Shown here: one piece after another, positions 49,104 through 59,720 of the stretch | Position numbering within the stretch: the stretch's first letter is position 1 | Layout of the letters: each line of letters starts with the position of its first letter | Source: an uncultured Alphaproteobacteria bacterium | GTDB taxonomy: Bacteria > Pseudomonadota > Alphaproteobacteria > HIMB59 > GCA-002718135 | Assembly: GCA_902593125.1 (NCBI GenBank) | Contig: CACJGU010000007.1 | Span: forward strand, 1-64,000 | Length of the DNA: 64,000 nucleotides | Reading direction: 5' to 3' | The notes under the pieces: generated by a model | The model's input: the letters and a program-made list of their open reading frames with translations, nothing else | Told to the model about the DNA's origin: nothing | Database searches by the model: none | Translations under genes and position numbers: made by a program

Positions 49104-49544
49104 ATGTTCATTGTTTGCTCTAATTGTGAATTCAAGTATTTAGTAAATTCTGCAGATCTTAAACCAAATGGTAGAATGGTTGAATGTGCAAATTGTGGAC
49201 ATCAGTGGTTTCAAAAACTAGAAAATCAAGAAGCATTTTCTTCAGTTCCTTCTACAAACAAGATTATCAAAGAAAGGGATACTGTTGATAATCTAAAAAT
49301 TGAGGATAAAAATAAAGCAATCAAGAATTTACCAAGCACAGTAGTTAAGGAAGAAAAGCCAAGTATAAGAAATTCACTAATTGTCATATTTTTAATTCTT
49401 TGCGTGTCTTTTGGTGTTTGGTTATCTAGATCTTATGGAATCAACACATTTGTTTTAATTGATTTTTATATAAGAGAATTTTTTTTTAATTTAAATATGA
49501 TATTTGCTGACTTAGCTAAAATTATATACAATACTTTAAATTAG
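49104..49544 (+). CDS. MJ0042-type zinc-ribbon protein with one TM segment
   Basis: CSNCEFKYLVNSADLKPNGRMVECANCGHQWFQ followed by a hydrophobic helix. Confidence 0.8.
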   Translation: MFIVCSNCEFKYLVNSADLKPNGRMVECANCGHQWFQKLENQEAFSSVPSTNKIIKERDTVDNLKIEDKNKAIKNLPSTVVKEEKPSIRNSLIVIFLILCVSFGVWLSRSYGINTFVLIDFYIREFFFNLNMIFADLAKIIYNTLN

Positions 49545-50786
49545 TTATAACCAACTGGGAATAACATCTGCTTCAATAGTTTCCTCAATTTTTTCTGGAG
49601 AGTAAATAATTGCATAATTATCTTTGTTCACTAAAATTTCAGAAGGTAATGGCCTAGAGTTATAATTTGATGACATTACCTTTCCATAAGCTCCCGTATT
49701 TTTTATAACTAGGAGATTGCCAATTTCTTGTTTTGCTAATTTTACATTTTTTGAAAAAATATCTGAGCTTTCACAAATTGGTCCAGCAATAGAATATTCC
49801 AAAGATTCTTCTGATTTTAAATTTATCGCTAATATTTCATGATGTGCACCATACATGGCTGGACGTATTAATGTATTCATACCAGCGTCAACAATTAAAT
49901 AATTAACACCCCCATTATTTTTAATTGTAATAATAGAAGTAACTATAACTCCAGCTTCAGCAATTAAATATCGACCGGGTTCAAAAGATAATTCATAGTT
50001 TGTTTGTGCAAAACAATTATCTAGTTCTTCTTTTATCATCTCAATATTAAATTCAGGATCAGAGTCCTTGTATTTAACATGGAATCCTCCACCCAAATCT
50101 ATATGCTTAATCTTAATTCCAGACTGCATAAACTTATCTGCAGCTTTTTTCATTTGATTAAAAGTATTTTTATAAGCTTCAATTTTACTTATTTGACTTC
50201 CAATATGACAACTAATACCAATTAAATTTAAACTTTTACAACTTTTAACTAATTCAATAATTTTATCTAAATTATTTATTTCGATACCAAATTTGTCAGT
50301 TTTTTTTCCAGTTGAAATTTTACTTAAAGTTTCCCCGTCAATATCTGGATTAAGTCTAACACCAATATCAACAATTTTATTTTTATCATTTGCTAAACTA
50401 TCGAGTAATTTTATTTCTTCTAAAGATTCAGTATTAATTAAACGTATATTTTTATGCATTGCATAGAGTAAGTCTTGTTTAGATTTTCCTACACCTTCAA
50501 ATATTATTTTATTTGGATCAAAACCAGCTTCTAAAGCTCTTTTAAGTTCACCAATTGAAACTACATCTGCTCCAATATCTAATGAGTTCATTAATTTCAA
50601 AATAGCTTGATTTGAATTAGACTTAATAGAATAAAAAATATTTTTTCCTAAAATTTGTTTAGTTTTATTTACTTGATCAACAATTTTTTTTTGTGAATAT
50701 GCGTAAAAAGGTGTTTCACAAACTTTCACCAAATCGTATAGCGAAGTACCCTCAATATATGGGTTATTATTTTTATAAGTTAACAT
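49545..50786 (-). CDS. lysA: Diaminopimelate decarboxylase
   Basis: FYSIKSNSNQAILKL, EPGRYLIAEAG, GPICESSDIF. Confidence 0.96.
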   Translation of the reverse strand: MLTYKNNNPYIEGTSLYDLVKVCETPFYAYSQKKIVDQVNKTKQILGKNIFYSIKSNSNQAILKLMNSLDIGADVVSIGELKRALEAGFDPNKIIFEGVGKSKQDLLYAMHKNIRLINTESLEEIKLLDSLANDKNKIVDIGVRLNPDIDGETLSKISTGKKTDKFGIEINNLDKIIELVKSCKSLNLIGISCHIGSQISKIEAYKNTFNQMKKAADKFMQSGIKIKHIDLGGGFHVKYKDSDPEFNIEMIKEELDNCFAQTNYELSFEPGRYLIAEAGVIVTSIITIKNNGGVNYLIVDAGMNTLIRPAMYGAHHEILAINLKSEESLEYSIAGPICESSDIFSKNVKLAKQEIGNLLVIKNTGAYGKVMSSNYNSRPLPSEILVNKDNYAIIYSPEKIEETIEADVIPSWL

Positions 50787-50972
50787 TTACTCAGTGTTTA
50801 TAACAACAGATTGTTGACGCTTTTTCTCTTCTTCTAATTTCTCTAAACATGCTTCATCACATGGATATGTAATTACCGATTTGTCTACTTGATCTTCTGG
50901 TAAACTTAAAGGACCTACTTTACCACAACTAATAGTAAACAACAAAAATGATAATAATAATAATCTGATCAT
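50787..50972 (-). CDS. Small lipoprotein (LptM/YifL-like)
   Basis: LLLSFLLFTISCGKVGPLSLPED lipobox; located between argH and lysA. Confidence 0.75.
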   Translation of the reverse strand: MIRLLLLSFLLFTISCGKVGPLSLPEDQVDKSVITYPCDEACLEKLEEEKKRQQSVVINTE

Positions 50973-52354
50973 TATAAGTATTTTTTTATAGCAAGTTTTA
51001 TCATTTTATTAGTAATTTCAGGAGCTGTACCCCCAAAACTTGATTTTGATTTCACACTATTGGTAGCTGATAGCACTTTTTTTGCATCAGCTGTTATATT
51101 TTTGTCAAATTTTTTTAATTCATCAAGAGATAAAGAATCTATATTTACATTTTGCTTTGAACAAAAAGAAACAATCTTTCCTGTAATATTATAAGCATCT
51201 CTAAATGAATATCTAAGACTTTGTACTAGCCAATTAGCTAAATCTGTAGCAGTTGCATTTGAATTTTCAATCAACTCTTTCATTCTAGTTTTGTTGAATG
51301 TAGATTTTGATAAAATTTCATTAATAACTTTAATACACAAGAAAACATTGTCGTAAGAATTAAATGTTATTTGCTTATCGTCTTGTAAATCTTTACTATA
51401 AGAAAGTGGTAATCCTCTAATAATATTAATCATTGAATTTAAATTACTAATGATAATACTTGTTTTTCCTCTAACAAGTTCTGCACCATCAGGATTTTTT
51501 TTCTGAGGCATAATTGAACTACCAGTTGAAAGATCATCTGGTAAATTTATAAAATTAAATTGTTGATTTGACCAAAGTACAATTTCCTCTGCTATTTTTG
51601 ATAAATGAACAGCAATTAATGATAGAACAAATAAAAATTCTATTACAAAGTCTCTATCTGAGACTGTATCCATGGCATTTTTTGTTGGCTCTCTAAATCC
51701 TAACTCTTTAGAAGTATATATTCTATCAATAGGAAAAGAAGTGCCTGCAAGTGCAGCTGCACCTAATGGATTTTCATTAAGACGATATAAACAATCTTCA
51801 AGTCTTGTTCTATCTCTACCAATCATTTCAACATAAGCTAAAACATGATGAGCCAATGTTATTGGTTGAGCAATCTGTAAATGAGTGTAACCTGGCATAA
51901 TTGTTTCAGTATTTTTTGTTGCAATATTAATCAAAGTTTTCTGAAATTTCTTTAGCTCACTGTCTAAGATTTTAGCTTCTTTTTTAATCCATAATTTTAA
52001 ATCAGTTACTACCTGATCATTTCTAGATCTTGCAGTATGAAGCTTCCCAGCAACTTTTCCAATTTTCTTAAATAGTAAACTTTCAATATTCATATGAATA
52101 TCTTCAAGTTTTTTTGAAAATGTTACCTTATTTTTTTTAATATCTTTTTCAATTGCTTTAAGTCCGGAGATTATTGCACTTTGTTCTTTTTTAGTTATTA
52201 TTTTTTGTTTACCAAGCATTTTAGCATGTACAATTGACCCCGTTATATCTTCTTTATAGAGACGTTGATCGATATCTATAGATGAGTTAATAGCATCTAA
52301 AATCTCACTTGGTCCTTTTGAAAAATGGACATTTCTAGAAGGATTTTTTTTCAT
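50972..52354 (-). CDS. argH: Argininosuccinate lyase
   Basis: HTARSRNDQVVTDLKL, GYTHLQIAQPITLAHH, GSSIMPQKKNPDGAELVRGK. Confidence 0.96.
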   Translation of the reverse strand: MKKNPSRNVHFSKGPSEILDAINSSIDIDQRLYKEDITGSIVHAKMLGKQKIITKKEQSAIISGLKAIEKDIKKNKVTFSKKLEDIHMNIESLLFKKIGKVAGKLHTARSRNDQVVTDLKLWIKKEAKILDSELKKFQKTLINIATKNTETIMPGYTHLQIAQPITLAHHVLAYVEMIGRDRTRLEDCLYRLNENPLGAAALAGTSFPIDRIYTSKELGFREPTKNAMDTVSDRDFVIEFLFVLSLIAVHLSKIAEEIVLWSNQQFNFINLPDDLSTGSSIMPQKKNPDGAELVRGKTSIIISNLNSMINIIRGLPLSYSKDLQDDKQITFNSYDNVFLCIKVINEILSKSTFNKTRMKELIENSNATATDLANWLVQSLRYSFRDAYNITGKIVSFCSKQNVNIDSLSLDELKKFDKNITADAKKVLSATNSVKSKSSFGGTAPEITNKMIKLAIKKYL

Positions 52355-52458
52355 TTTCCGCGCCTATAAGAGATATTTATATTAATTTCCACTCTAATGC
52401 TTAAATTATTTTCATACAGCAAATTTTTCTTATATAAGCTCAGCTTTATAGAAGTAAT

Positions 52459-54693
52459 ATGAATATTAAAAAAGTAGTAGTTATAGGGTCAGGCACAATG
52501 GGTAGTGGAATAGCAGCCCAAATAGCAAATGCTGGTATTGGCGTAACACTTCTAGACTTACCTTCGAAAGAAGGGTCTAGAAACCAAATTACAGAAAATG
52601 CCAAAGAAAGAATTAAAAAATCACGACCTCCACTTTTAGTAGAAAGTAATAAAGCTGAATTAATTAAAGTTGGAAATATTGAAGATGACTTTAATGAAGT
52701 CGCGGAAGCTGATTGGGTTGTGGAGGCAGTAGTTGAGAGAATAGATATTAAACATAATATTTATGATAAAATTCAGACTACAAGAAAGAACAATTCTATA
52801 ATTTCATCTAATACATCTACAATTCCATTAAAGATATTATCAGCAAATATGTCTGATGAAATGAAAAAAAATTTTTGTATTACTCATTTTTTTAATCCTG
52901 TTCGTTATATGTCATTGCTTGAGATAGTAACTGAAGAAGTCAATGATGTTGAAAAAATAAATTTATTAAAACAATTTTGTGATGAAAAACTTGGTAAGGG
53001 TGTAATTATTTGTAATGATACCCCAGGATTTATTGGAAACAGAATTGGAGTTTATGCAATGCAAGTTGCTATGACTGAAGCTTTTAAAATGAAGATATCA
53101 ATTGAAGAAGCTGATGCAGTATTTGGAAGACCTATGGGTATCCCAAAGACTGGAATTTTTGGGCTATACGATTTAATTGGTATTGACTTGATGGCTGATG
53201 TTTTAAAAAGTTTTATCAAAGAACTACCAAAAGAAGATCCTTTTCACGAGGTTGCACAAGAAATTCCATTGGTTACAAAACTTATTGAAACTGGTTATAC
53301 AGGAAGAAAAGGCAAAGGTGGTTTTTATAGAATGAATAAAAATGGTGGTAAAAAAATTCTTGAAGCTATTAACTTAGAAACTGGTGAATATCACCCAAGT
53401 AAGAAAATTAATCTAGGTATTGGAGATAAAATTGACATAAACAAACTCATTCAAAGAAAAGACAAATACGGTGAATATGCAAAATCAATTCTAACAAAAG
53501 TAATTAGGTATGCTGCATATCTAATCCCAAATGTATCATCAAAATATATAGACATAGATGATGCGCTTAGATTAGGCTTCAATTGGACTCTTGGTCCTTT
53601 TGAAATGCTTTCAAATATTGATACAAAAAATTTTATTGATCAAAACAATGATATTAACTTCTTTAAAGATTTAGAGGGAATTTTTGAATTTAATAAAAGA
53701 CCAGGATATTTAGACTCTAGCATTGATAATTTAAGATCCTTAAATTTACAAAAATCTTTTGAGAACCCTTCTGCTAATATTAAAAATGCTTCATCATATC
53801 AGGTTGTTGAATTTACTACAAAAGCAAATGCTTTAGATACTGACTCTATGTTAGCTTTAAAAGAGGCTGCTCAAAATAATAAAAGCACAATCGTAATTAA
53901 TGATGCAATGCAATTTTCCGCTGGTGTAAATTTAAATTATGTAATGGAATTTGCTAAAAATAATGAATGGTCTAAAATTGAAAAATTTATAATTGATTTC
54001 CAACAAACGTGTAAAACAATAAAATATGCTGATAAGCCTTTTATTGCTGCACCATCAGGGTTAGCTATTGGTGGTGGTTTTGAAGTAGTATTACACTGTG
54101 ATTATAATGTTGCTCATACAAATGTTGTTCTTGGACTAGTTGAATCTTTAGTGGGGCTCATTCCAGCTGGTGGTGGTTGTAAGGAAATGTTGTGGCGTTG
54201 GTTACAAACTCCAGAAGGTAAAGAAAATTCTGAAAATGCGTCTATGAAAGTTTTTGATCTTATTGGTTATGCAATTACCGCTACTTCACCAAATGAAGCG
54301 TTGCCAAATCAATTCTTTTTAGAAAAAGATAAGGTGGTAATAAATAGAGACAGACAATTATCAACAGCTATTGATTTATTAAATACTATAGAGGGAGCAT
54401 ATGAAAAACCATCTCAACCTAAATTCAATTTAGGTGGTACTGCTGTCAGAGATAAAATGTTTGAAAAGCTTGAATCACTATATAATGAAAATAAAATCCT
54501 AGATCATGGATTAGAGGTTGGTAAGCAAATTGCTTTCGTACTTAGTGGTGGAAATACAAATATTGATAATGAATTAAGTGAAGATGATCTTTATAACCTA
54601 GAATTAGAAGCTTTCATGAGACTTATCCAGATGCCTAAAACTCAAGAGCGAATAAAACATACGCTTGAAACTGGAAAACCATTAGTAAATTAA
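52459..54693 (+). CDS. 3-hydroxyacyl-CoA dehydrogenase/enoyl-CoA hydratase, FadN-like domain order
   Basis: N-terminal VVVIGSGTMGSGIAAQIANAG HAD domain, C-terminal crotonase-like FIAAPSGLAIGGGFEVVLHCDY. Confidence 0.88.
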   Translation: MNIKKVVVIGSGTMGSGIAAQIANAGIGVTLLDLPSKEGSRNQITENAKERIKKSRPPLLVESNKAELIKVGNIEDDFNEVAEADWVVEAVVERIDIKHNIYDKIQTTRKNNSIISSNTSTIPLKILSANMSDEMKKNFCITHFFNPVRYMSLLEIVTEEVNDVEKINLLKQFCDEKLGKGVIICNDTPGFIGNRIGVYAMQVAMTEAFKMKISIEEADAVFGRPMGIPKTGIFGLYDLIGIDLMADVLKSFIKELPKEDPFHEVAQEIPLVTKLIETGYTGRKGKGGFYRMNKNGGKKILEAINLETGEYHPSKKINLGIGDKIDINKLIQRKDKYGEYAKSILTKVIRYAAYLIPNVSSKYIDIDDALRLGFNWTLGPFEMLSNIDTKNFIDQNNDINFFKDLEGIFEFNKRPGYLDSSIDNLRSLNLQKSFENPSANIKNASSYQVVEFTTKANALDTDSMLALKEAAQNNKSTIVINDAMQFSAGVNLNYVMEFAKNNEWSKIEKFIIDFQQTCKTIKYADKPFIAAPSGLAIGGGFEVVLHCDYNVAHTNVVLGLVESLVGLIPAGGGCKEMLWRWLQTPEGKENSENASMKVFDLIGYAITATSPNEALPNQFFLEKDKVVINRDRQLSTAIDLLNTIEGAYEKPSQPKFNLGGTAVRDKMFEKLESLYNENKILDHGLEVGKQIAFVLSGGNTNIDNELSEDDLYNLELEAFMRLIQMPKTQERIKHTLETGKPLVN

Positions 54694-54731
54694 ATTAATT
54701 TCTTGTAGTATTTGATCCTTATTGGAAACAG

Positions 54732-56363
54732 ATGAGTAATTTTGATACAAACTTAGATAAAAATTCAGCCAATTTTGTTCCATTATCACCATTAAGTTTT
54801 ATAACTCGCGTAAAAGATATTTATCCAAACTATGACTCTTTGGTTTATGGAAATAGGAGTTACACTTGGCTTGAAACCTATAATCGATGTACCAAGTTTG
54901 CTAGTGCTTTAGCAAAAAAAGGAATTACAAAAGGAAGTACCGTTTCAATCATCGCTGCAAATACTCCAGAATTATTTGAAGCACATTATTCTATCCCAAT
55001 GACTGGCGGTGTTATTAATACAATAAACACCAGACTTGATGCTGAAACAATTGCATATATTTTAGATCATAGTGATGCAAAACTTCTTATAACTGATACT
55101 CAATTTTCTCCCACAATGAAAAAAGCCTTACAAATATATGGGAAGAATATTCCTATTATTGACATTCATGATGATCAGGCAATTTTTAAAGATGGTGAAG
55201 GTGAACAAATTGGAGAAATGACATATGAAGAATTCCTTCAAACAGGTGATGATAATTATAATTGGTCTTTACCGGAAGATGAATGGCAAGCAATCTCATT
55301 AAGCTACACATCAGGCACAACTGGTAAACCAAAAGGTGTTGTTTATCACCACCGAGGATCTTACTTAATGTCTACTGGAAGTGTTACGGCATGGAACATG
55401 CCTAATAAATTAACTTTTCTTTATACAGTTCCAATGTTCCACTGTAATGGATGGGGATACCCTTGGACAGCTGCTTTAATACATGCAAAGATTATTTGCT
55501 GCAGGTACATTGTTGCAAAAGATATCTATAATTTAATTGATAAACACAAAGTAACTCATTTTGGAGGTGCTCCTATAGTTTTAAGTTTAATCGCCAACGC
55601 AGATGAAAAAGATAAAAAAGAAATAAATCATAAAGTATATGTACTAACGGCTGGAGCTCCACCAACTAGTGCAATTCTTGAAAAGATGGATAATTTGGGT
55701 TTTGAAGTTATGCATGTATACGGATTAACCGAAACATACGGCCATATTCTTCAATGTGCTTGGAATGAAGAATGGGAATCACAATCAAAATCTGAAAAAG
55801 CTGATATTAAAGCAAGACAAGGTGTTCGTTATCCAAATACAGAAGAAGTTTGTGTTGCAGATCCAGAAACTTATGAAAAAGTTCCAATGGATGGTGAAAC
55901 TATGGGAGAGATTTTAATTCGAGGTAATGTTGTGATGAAAGGATATTACAAAAATAAAGAAGCAACTGAAACATCGATGAAAAAAGGATGGTTTCACTCT
56001 GGTGATTTAGCTGTTGTCTATCCTGATGGATATATTCAAATAAAAGATAGATCAAAAGATATTATTATTTCTGGTGGAGAAAATATTTCATCTGTGGAAG
56101 TAGAAAATGTTGTTGCAAAACACCCAGCTGTTTCCTTAGTTGCAGTAGTCGCGAAACCGGATGAGAAATGGGGTGAAACACCTTGTGCTTTTGTAGAATT
56201 AGCACCTGGAAAAAATGCCACAGAAGAAGATATAATTCAGTTTTGTAAAGAAAATATGGCTGGATTTAAAAGACCAAAGCATGTAATCTTTGGTGAATTA
56301 CCAAAAACTTCAACCGGTAAGATACAAAAGTTTGAATTAAGAACAAAAGCAAAGGAGTTATAA
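54732..56363 (+). CDS. Acyl-CoA synthetase (AMP-binding; DmdB-like)
   Basis: SYTSGTTGKPKGVVYHHRG, HVYGLTETYGH, GGENISSVEVE, PKTSTGKIQKF. Confidence 0.9.
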   Translation: MSNFDTNLDKNSANFVPLSPLSFITRVKDIYPNYDSLVYGNRSYTWLETYNRCTKFASALAKKGITKGSTVSIIAANTPELFEAHYSIPMTGGVINTINTRLDAETIAYILDHSDAKLLITDTQFSPTMKKALQIYGKNIPIIDIHDDQAIFKDGEGEQIGEMTYEEFLQTGDDNYNWSLPEDEWQAISLSYTSGTTGKPKGVVYHHRGSYLMSTGSVTAWNMPNKLTFLYTVPMFHCNGWGYPWTAALIHAKIICCRYIVAKDIYNLIDKHKVTHFGGAPIVLSLIANADEKDKKEINHKVYVLTAGAPPTSAILEKMDNLGFEVMHVYGLTETYGHILQCAWNEEWESQSKSEKADIKARQGVRYPNTEEVCVADPETYEKVPMDGETMGEILIRGNVVMKGYYKNKEATETSMKKGWFHSGDLAVVYPDGYIQIKDRSKDIIISGGENISSVEVENVVAKHPAVSLVAVVAKPDEKWGETPCAFVELAPGKNATEEDIIQFCKENMAGFKRPKHVIFGELPKTSTGKIQKFELRTKAKEL

Positions 56364-57674
56364 ATGGATCCAAAAACTTATAAATTTGATACACTAAGTC
56401 TACATGCAGGTTATCAACCAAGTAAAAATGCTGGCTCAAGGCAAATACCAATTTATCAGACTACTTCATACATGTTTGATGATGTTGATCATGCTGCAGC
56501 ACTTTTTAATTTAGAAAGAGGTGGTCATATCTATAGTCGAATGTCTAATCCGACCGTTCAAGTTCTAGAGGAAAGAGTTTGTGCATTAGAAGGTGGAACA
56601 GCTGCTCTTGCAACTGCTTCTGGAATGAGTGCAATATTTTTAACTATCATGACTTTGTGTAATGCTGGTGATCATATGGTTGTGTCTTCGCAATTATATG
56701 GAGGTACAGTAAATTTATTTAGATTAACACTTCCTAAGTTTGGTATTAAAACAACTTTTGTAAAACCAAGAGATACTGAAGGTTTCAAAAAAGCAATTCA
56801 ACCAAATACTAAAGGTATTTTTGGTGAACTTGTCGGTAATCCTGGTAATGAATTAATGAATATGCCTGAAGTTTCTAAAATAGCAAAAGAAGCAGGTATC
56901 CCACTAATCATAGATAGCACTTATCAAACTCCTTATTTATGTAGACCTTTTGAACATGGAGCAGATCTTGTTGTGCACTCACTTACTAAATGGATGAGCG
57001 GTAATGGTTCATCTATGGCAGGTATATTAGTTGAAGGTGGAACTTTTGATTGGATGCAAAATGATAAATTTCCTTCGATGACAGAACCCTATGAGGGTTA
57101 TCATGGATTATCATTTGCAGAAGAATTTGGTCCAACAGCTTTTACAATGATGGCTAGGGCTGAGGGGATGAGAGACATGGGCCCATGTTTAGCACCTCAA
57201 AATGCATGGAATATTTTACATGGTATAGAAACTCTTTCTCTACGTATGGAAAAGCATTGTTCTAATGCTTTGAAAATGGTTGAGTACTTATCAAATCACG
57301 AGAGTGTTGCTTGGGTTTCGCATGCTAGTGCGCCAGGACATCCAGATAAGGAACTTGCAGAGAAAATTCTACCTAAGGGCACCGGGTCAATGATAGCTTT
57401 TGGAATTAAAGGTGGTAAGGAAGCTGGAGCTGCATTTATTAACAATGTAAAACTTGCATCACATTTAGCCAATGTTGGTGATGCGAGAACATTAGTTATT
57501 CATCCGGCATCTGCAACACATTCTCAAATGGATGAAGCTACTTTGAAATTTGCTGGATTATCTCATGATATGATCAGACTTTCTGTTGGTCTAGAAGATT
57601 TCGAAGATATTGTTAACGATTTTGAGGATGGATTTAGAGCAGCAAAAAAACCTCGTTTAGTTGCAAATAAATAA
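56364..57674 (+). CDS. Cys/Met metabolism PLP enzyme, probable O-acetylhomoserine sulfhydrylase
   Basis: DTLSLHAGYQPSKNAGSRQIPIYQTTSY, YSRMSNPTVQVLEERV, HSLTKWMSGNGSSMAG. Confidence 0.88.
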   Translation: MDPKTYKFDTLSLHAGYQPSKNAGSRQIPIYQTTSYMFDDVDHAAALFNLERGGHIYSRMSNPTVQVLEERVCALEGGTAALATASGMSAIFLTIMTLCNAGDHMVVSSQLYGGTVNLFRLTLPKFGIKTTFVKPRDTEGFKKAIQPNTKGIFGELVGNPGNELMNMPEVSKIAKEAGIPLIIDSTYQTPYLCRPFEHGADLVVHSLTKWMSGNGSSMAGILVEGGTFDWMQNDKFPSMTEPYEGYHGLSFAEEFGPTAFTMMARAEGMRDMGPCLAPQNAWNILHGIETLSLRMEKHCSNALKMVEYLSNHESVAWVSHASAPGHPDKELAEKILPKGTGSMIAFGIKGGKEAGAAFINNVKLASHLANVGDARTLVIHPASATHSQMDEATLKFAGLSHDMIRLSVGLEDFEDIVNDFEDGFRAAKKPRLVANK

Positions 57675-58487
57675 ATGAAATTTAAAGTTCGAGGAATTGA
57701 AACGTTTGCCTCCACTGGAGGCAGACCGTTTGATAAAAACAAACCATTAATTGTTTTTGTTCACGGTAGCGGCTTAAGTCATATGGTATGGGTTCTTCAA
57801 ACACGGTATTTTGCTTTTAGAGGATATAGTGTTTTAGCAGTTGATTTACCGGGCCATGGTTTATCTTCAGGTAAAAGTTTGAAAACAATTGAGGAAATGG
57901 GTAATTGGATTGGCGATGTAATAGAAGCAGTTGGATGTAAGCAAGCATCACTTGTTGGGCATTCCCAAGGTTGTCTAGTAACTATGGAATGTGTAGCACA
58001 ACATCCTGAAAAAATAAAAACACTAACCCTTATGGGTGGTGCTTCTGCAATTCCTATGAATCCAGAGTTACTAAGTTTAGCAGAAAAGAGTAATCCTAAG
58101 GCTGTAGATCTTATGATGGATTTCGCTCATGGACCAGCAGGACATTTTGGTGGTCATCCTGTTCCTGGATTATATCATTTAAATGTTGGATCAATGATTG
58201 TTCAAAACAAAGAGATTAAAGATACTTTAGGTGTAGATTTTAGAGCATGTGATAATTATAAAAATGGACCAGAGATTGCAAAAAAATTAGATTTACCAAC
58301 TATTTCAATATTAGGTGCGCAGGATAAGATGTGTCGTTTAAAAGATGGAAAGAAACTTGCAGACATGATTAAAGGATCTGAAGTTCACATAATTGAAAAC
58401 TGTGGTCATATGATGCTTCTTGAAGAAGCCGATCAAACATTAGAAATTCTTAAAAAATTTATTTTAAAAAATGATCCAATTAAATAA
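57675..58487 (+). CDS. Alpha/beta hydrolase
   Basis: VFVHGSGLSHMVW, LVGHSQGCLVTMEC, ENCGHMMLLE. Confidence 0.88.
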   Translation: MKFKVRGIETFASTGGRPFDKNKPLIVFVHGSGLSHMVWVLQTRYFAFRGYSVLAVDLPGHGLSSGKSLKTIEEMGNWIGDVIEAVGCKQASLVGHSQGCLVTMECVAQHPEKIKTLTLMGGASAIPMNPELLSLAEKSNPKAVDLMMDFAHGPAGHFGGHPVPGLYHLNVGSMIVQNKEIKDTLGVDFRACDNYKNGPEIAKKLDLPTISILGAQDKMCRLKDGKKLADMIKGSEVHIIENCGHMMLLEEADQTLEILKKFILKNDPIK

Positions 58488-58495
58488 ATATAAAA

Positions 58496-58678
58496 CTATT
58501 TTGTTTCTTCAGTATCAGGCCTGGTTAATTCTTCAAGCTTACGCATTTCTTCTTCTTGTTTCAACCGTTCTTGTTCTTCACGTTTCTTTTTGCGCTCTTC
58601 AGCTTTCATCTTTAGTTTAAGCTCTTTTTGCATTTTGCGGTCTCCCGCTTTTGATTTATGATTGAAGTGAATTCCCAT
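58496..58678 (-). CDS. Small highly charged hypothetical protein
   Basis: 60-aa Lys/Glu-rich ORF with ATG, in an otherwise uncovered interval. Confidence 0.55.
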   Translation of the reverse strand: MGIHFNHKSKAGDRKMQKELKLKMKAEERKKKREEQERLKQEEEMRKLEELTRPDTEETK

Positions 58679-58727
58679 AAATAACCTATATACTAAAAAT
58701 TAGTCTTTTTTTCTAGTCTTCAAATAA

Positions 58728-58922
58728 TTAATTTCTTGCTAGCCATATTAGGAGAACAAATACCAGAATAGCAACTGCCTGGAATAAAACCCGTAATCGC
58801 ATTAATTTGTTACTATGGTTTTTATTTAATTTACCATTTACAGCCATTGCAATGACTCCCACTACAACAACAACAAGTGTTGCTATCATAAAAAGCACAA
58901 GTATTATTTGCATAGTTCCCAT
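58728..58922 (-). CDS. HIG1-domain-like small membrane protein
   Basis: Two TM segments joined by MAVNGKLNKNHSNKLMRLRVLFQAVAIL. Confidence 0.75.
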   Translation of the reverse strand: MGTMQIILVLFMIATLVVVVVGVIAMAVNGKLNKNHSNKLMRLRVLFQAVAILVFVLLIWLARN

Positions 58923-58981
58923 ATATCTTATCTATATAAAACTTTTCTTGATTGAAGCAAGAATTCATACATAAGACTGTT

Positions 58982-59656
58982 ATGAAAAATATTTTAACCG
59001 GTCCCTCAATATCAAAACACGATAATCCAAAGAAATTGATGATTATGCTCCATGGCTATGGTGATAATGCTGCTAATTTTATTCACTTAGCAGAACCTCT
59101 AGATTTAGATGATTGGGGAATGCACTATGTCGCTCTAAATGCACCAGATATTATACCTGGTAATCCAATGGGCTATCAATGGTTTGATCTTTATATAAAT
59201 GGGGTTTATATTTCAGATGCAGGTCCCAAAGAATATGAAGTTATTGATAAAAAAATAACTAAAAATGTAAATCAAATCAGTAATACAATTTCTTTAATTT
59301 TAGAAAATTTAAGATTAGAAATGAAAGATTGTTTTGTAATGGGTTTTTCTCAAGGTGGAATAATGGCTTTTGAGTTAGGTCGATCACTAACTAAAAACTT
59401 GGGCGGTATGGGAATAATATCTTCAAGAATAATTAAGAAGGATAAAGAACCAAATAATTTTTTTCAGCAAACTCCAATTTTTATATCACATGGTGGTAAA
59501 GATGATGTATTGCCAATTTCGAATTTCAATCAATCTAGAGATATTTTGAAAAAAGATAAATATAATTATGAAGACCATCTACTTGAAAAAGATACACACA
59601 CAATTTCTCCAGATACAATAAAATTATTTCAAAATTTTATAAAAAAACATATTTAA
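58982..59656 (+). CDS. Phospholipase/carboxylesterase family hydrolase
   Basis: MLHGYGDNAANF, VMGFSQGGIMAFELG, SHGGKDDVLP; ATG at 58982 preferred over TTG at 58952. Confidence 0.85.
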   Translation: MKNILTGPSISKHDNPKKLMIMLHGYGDNAANFIHLAEPLDLDDWGMHYVALNAPDIIPGNPMGYQWFDLYINGVYISDAGPKEYEVIDKKITKNVNQISNTISLILENLRLEMKDCFVMGFSQGGIMAFELGRSLTKNLGGMGIISSRIIKKDKEPNNFFQQTPIFISHGGKDDVLPISNFNQSRDILKKDKYNYEDHLLEKDTHTISPDTIKLFQNFIKKHI

Positions 59657-59720
59657 TCTAATCGAATCATAATATTATAATACTATTTAAATAAAATAAA
59701 ATATTTAATAGGAAAATAAA

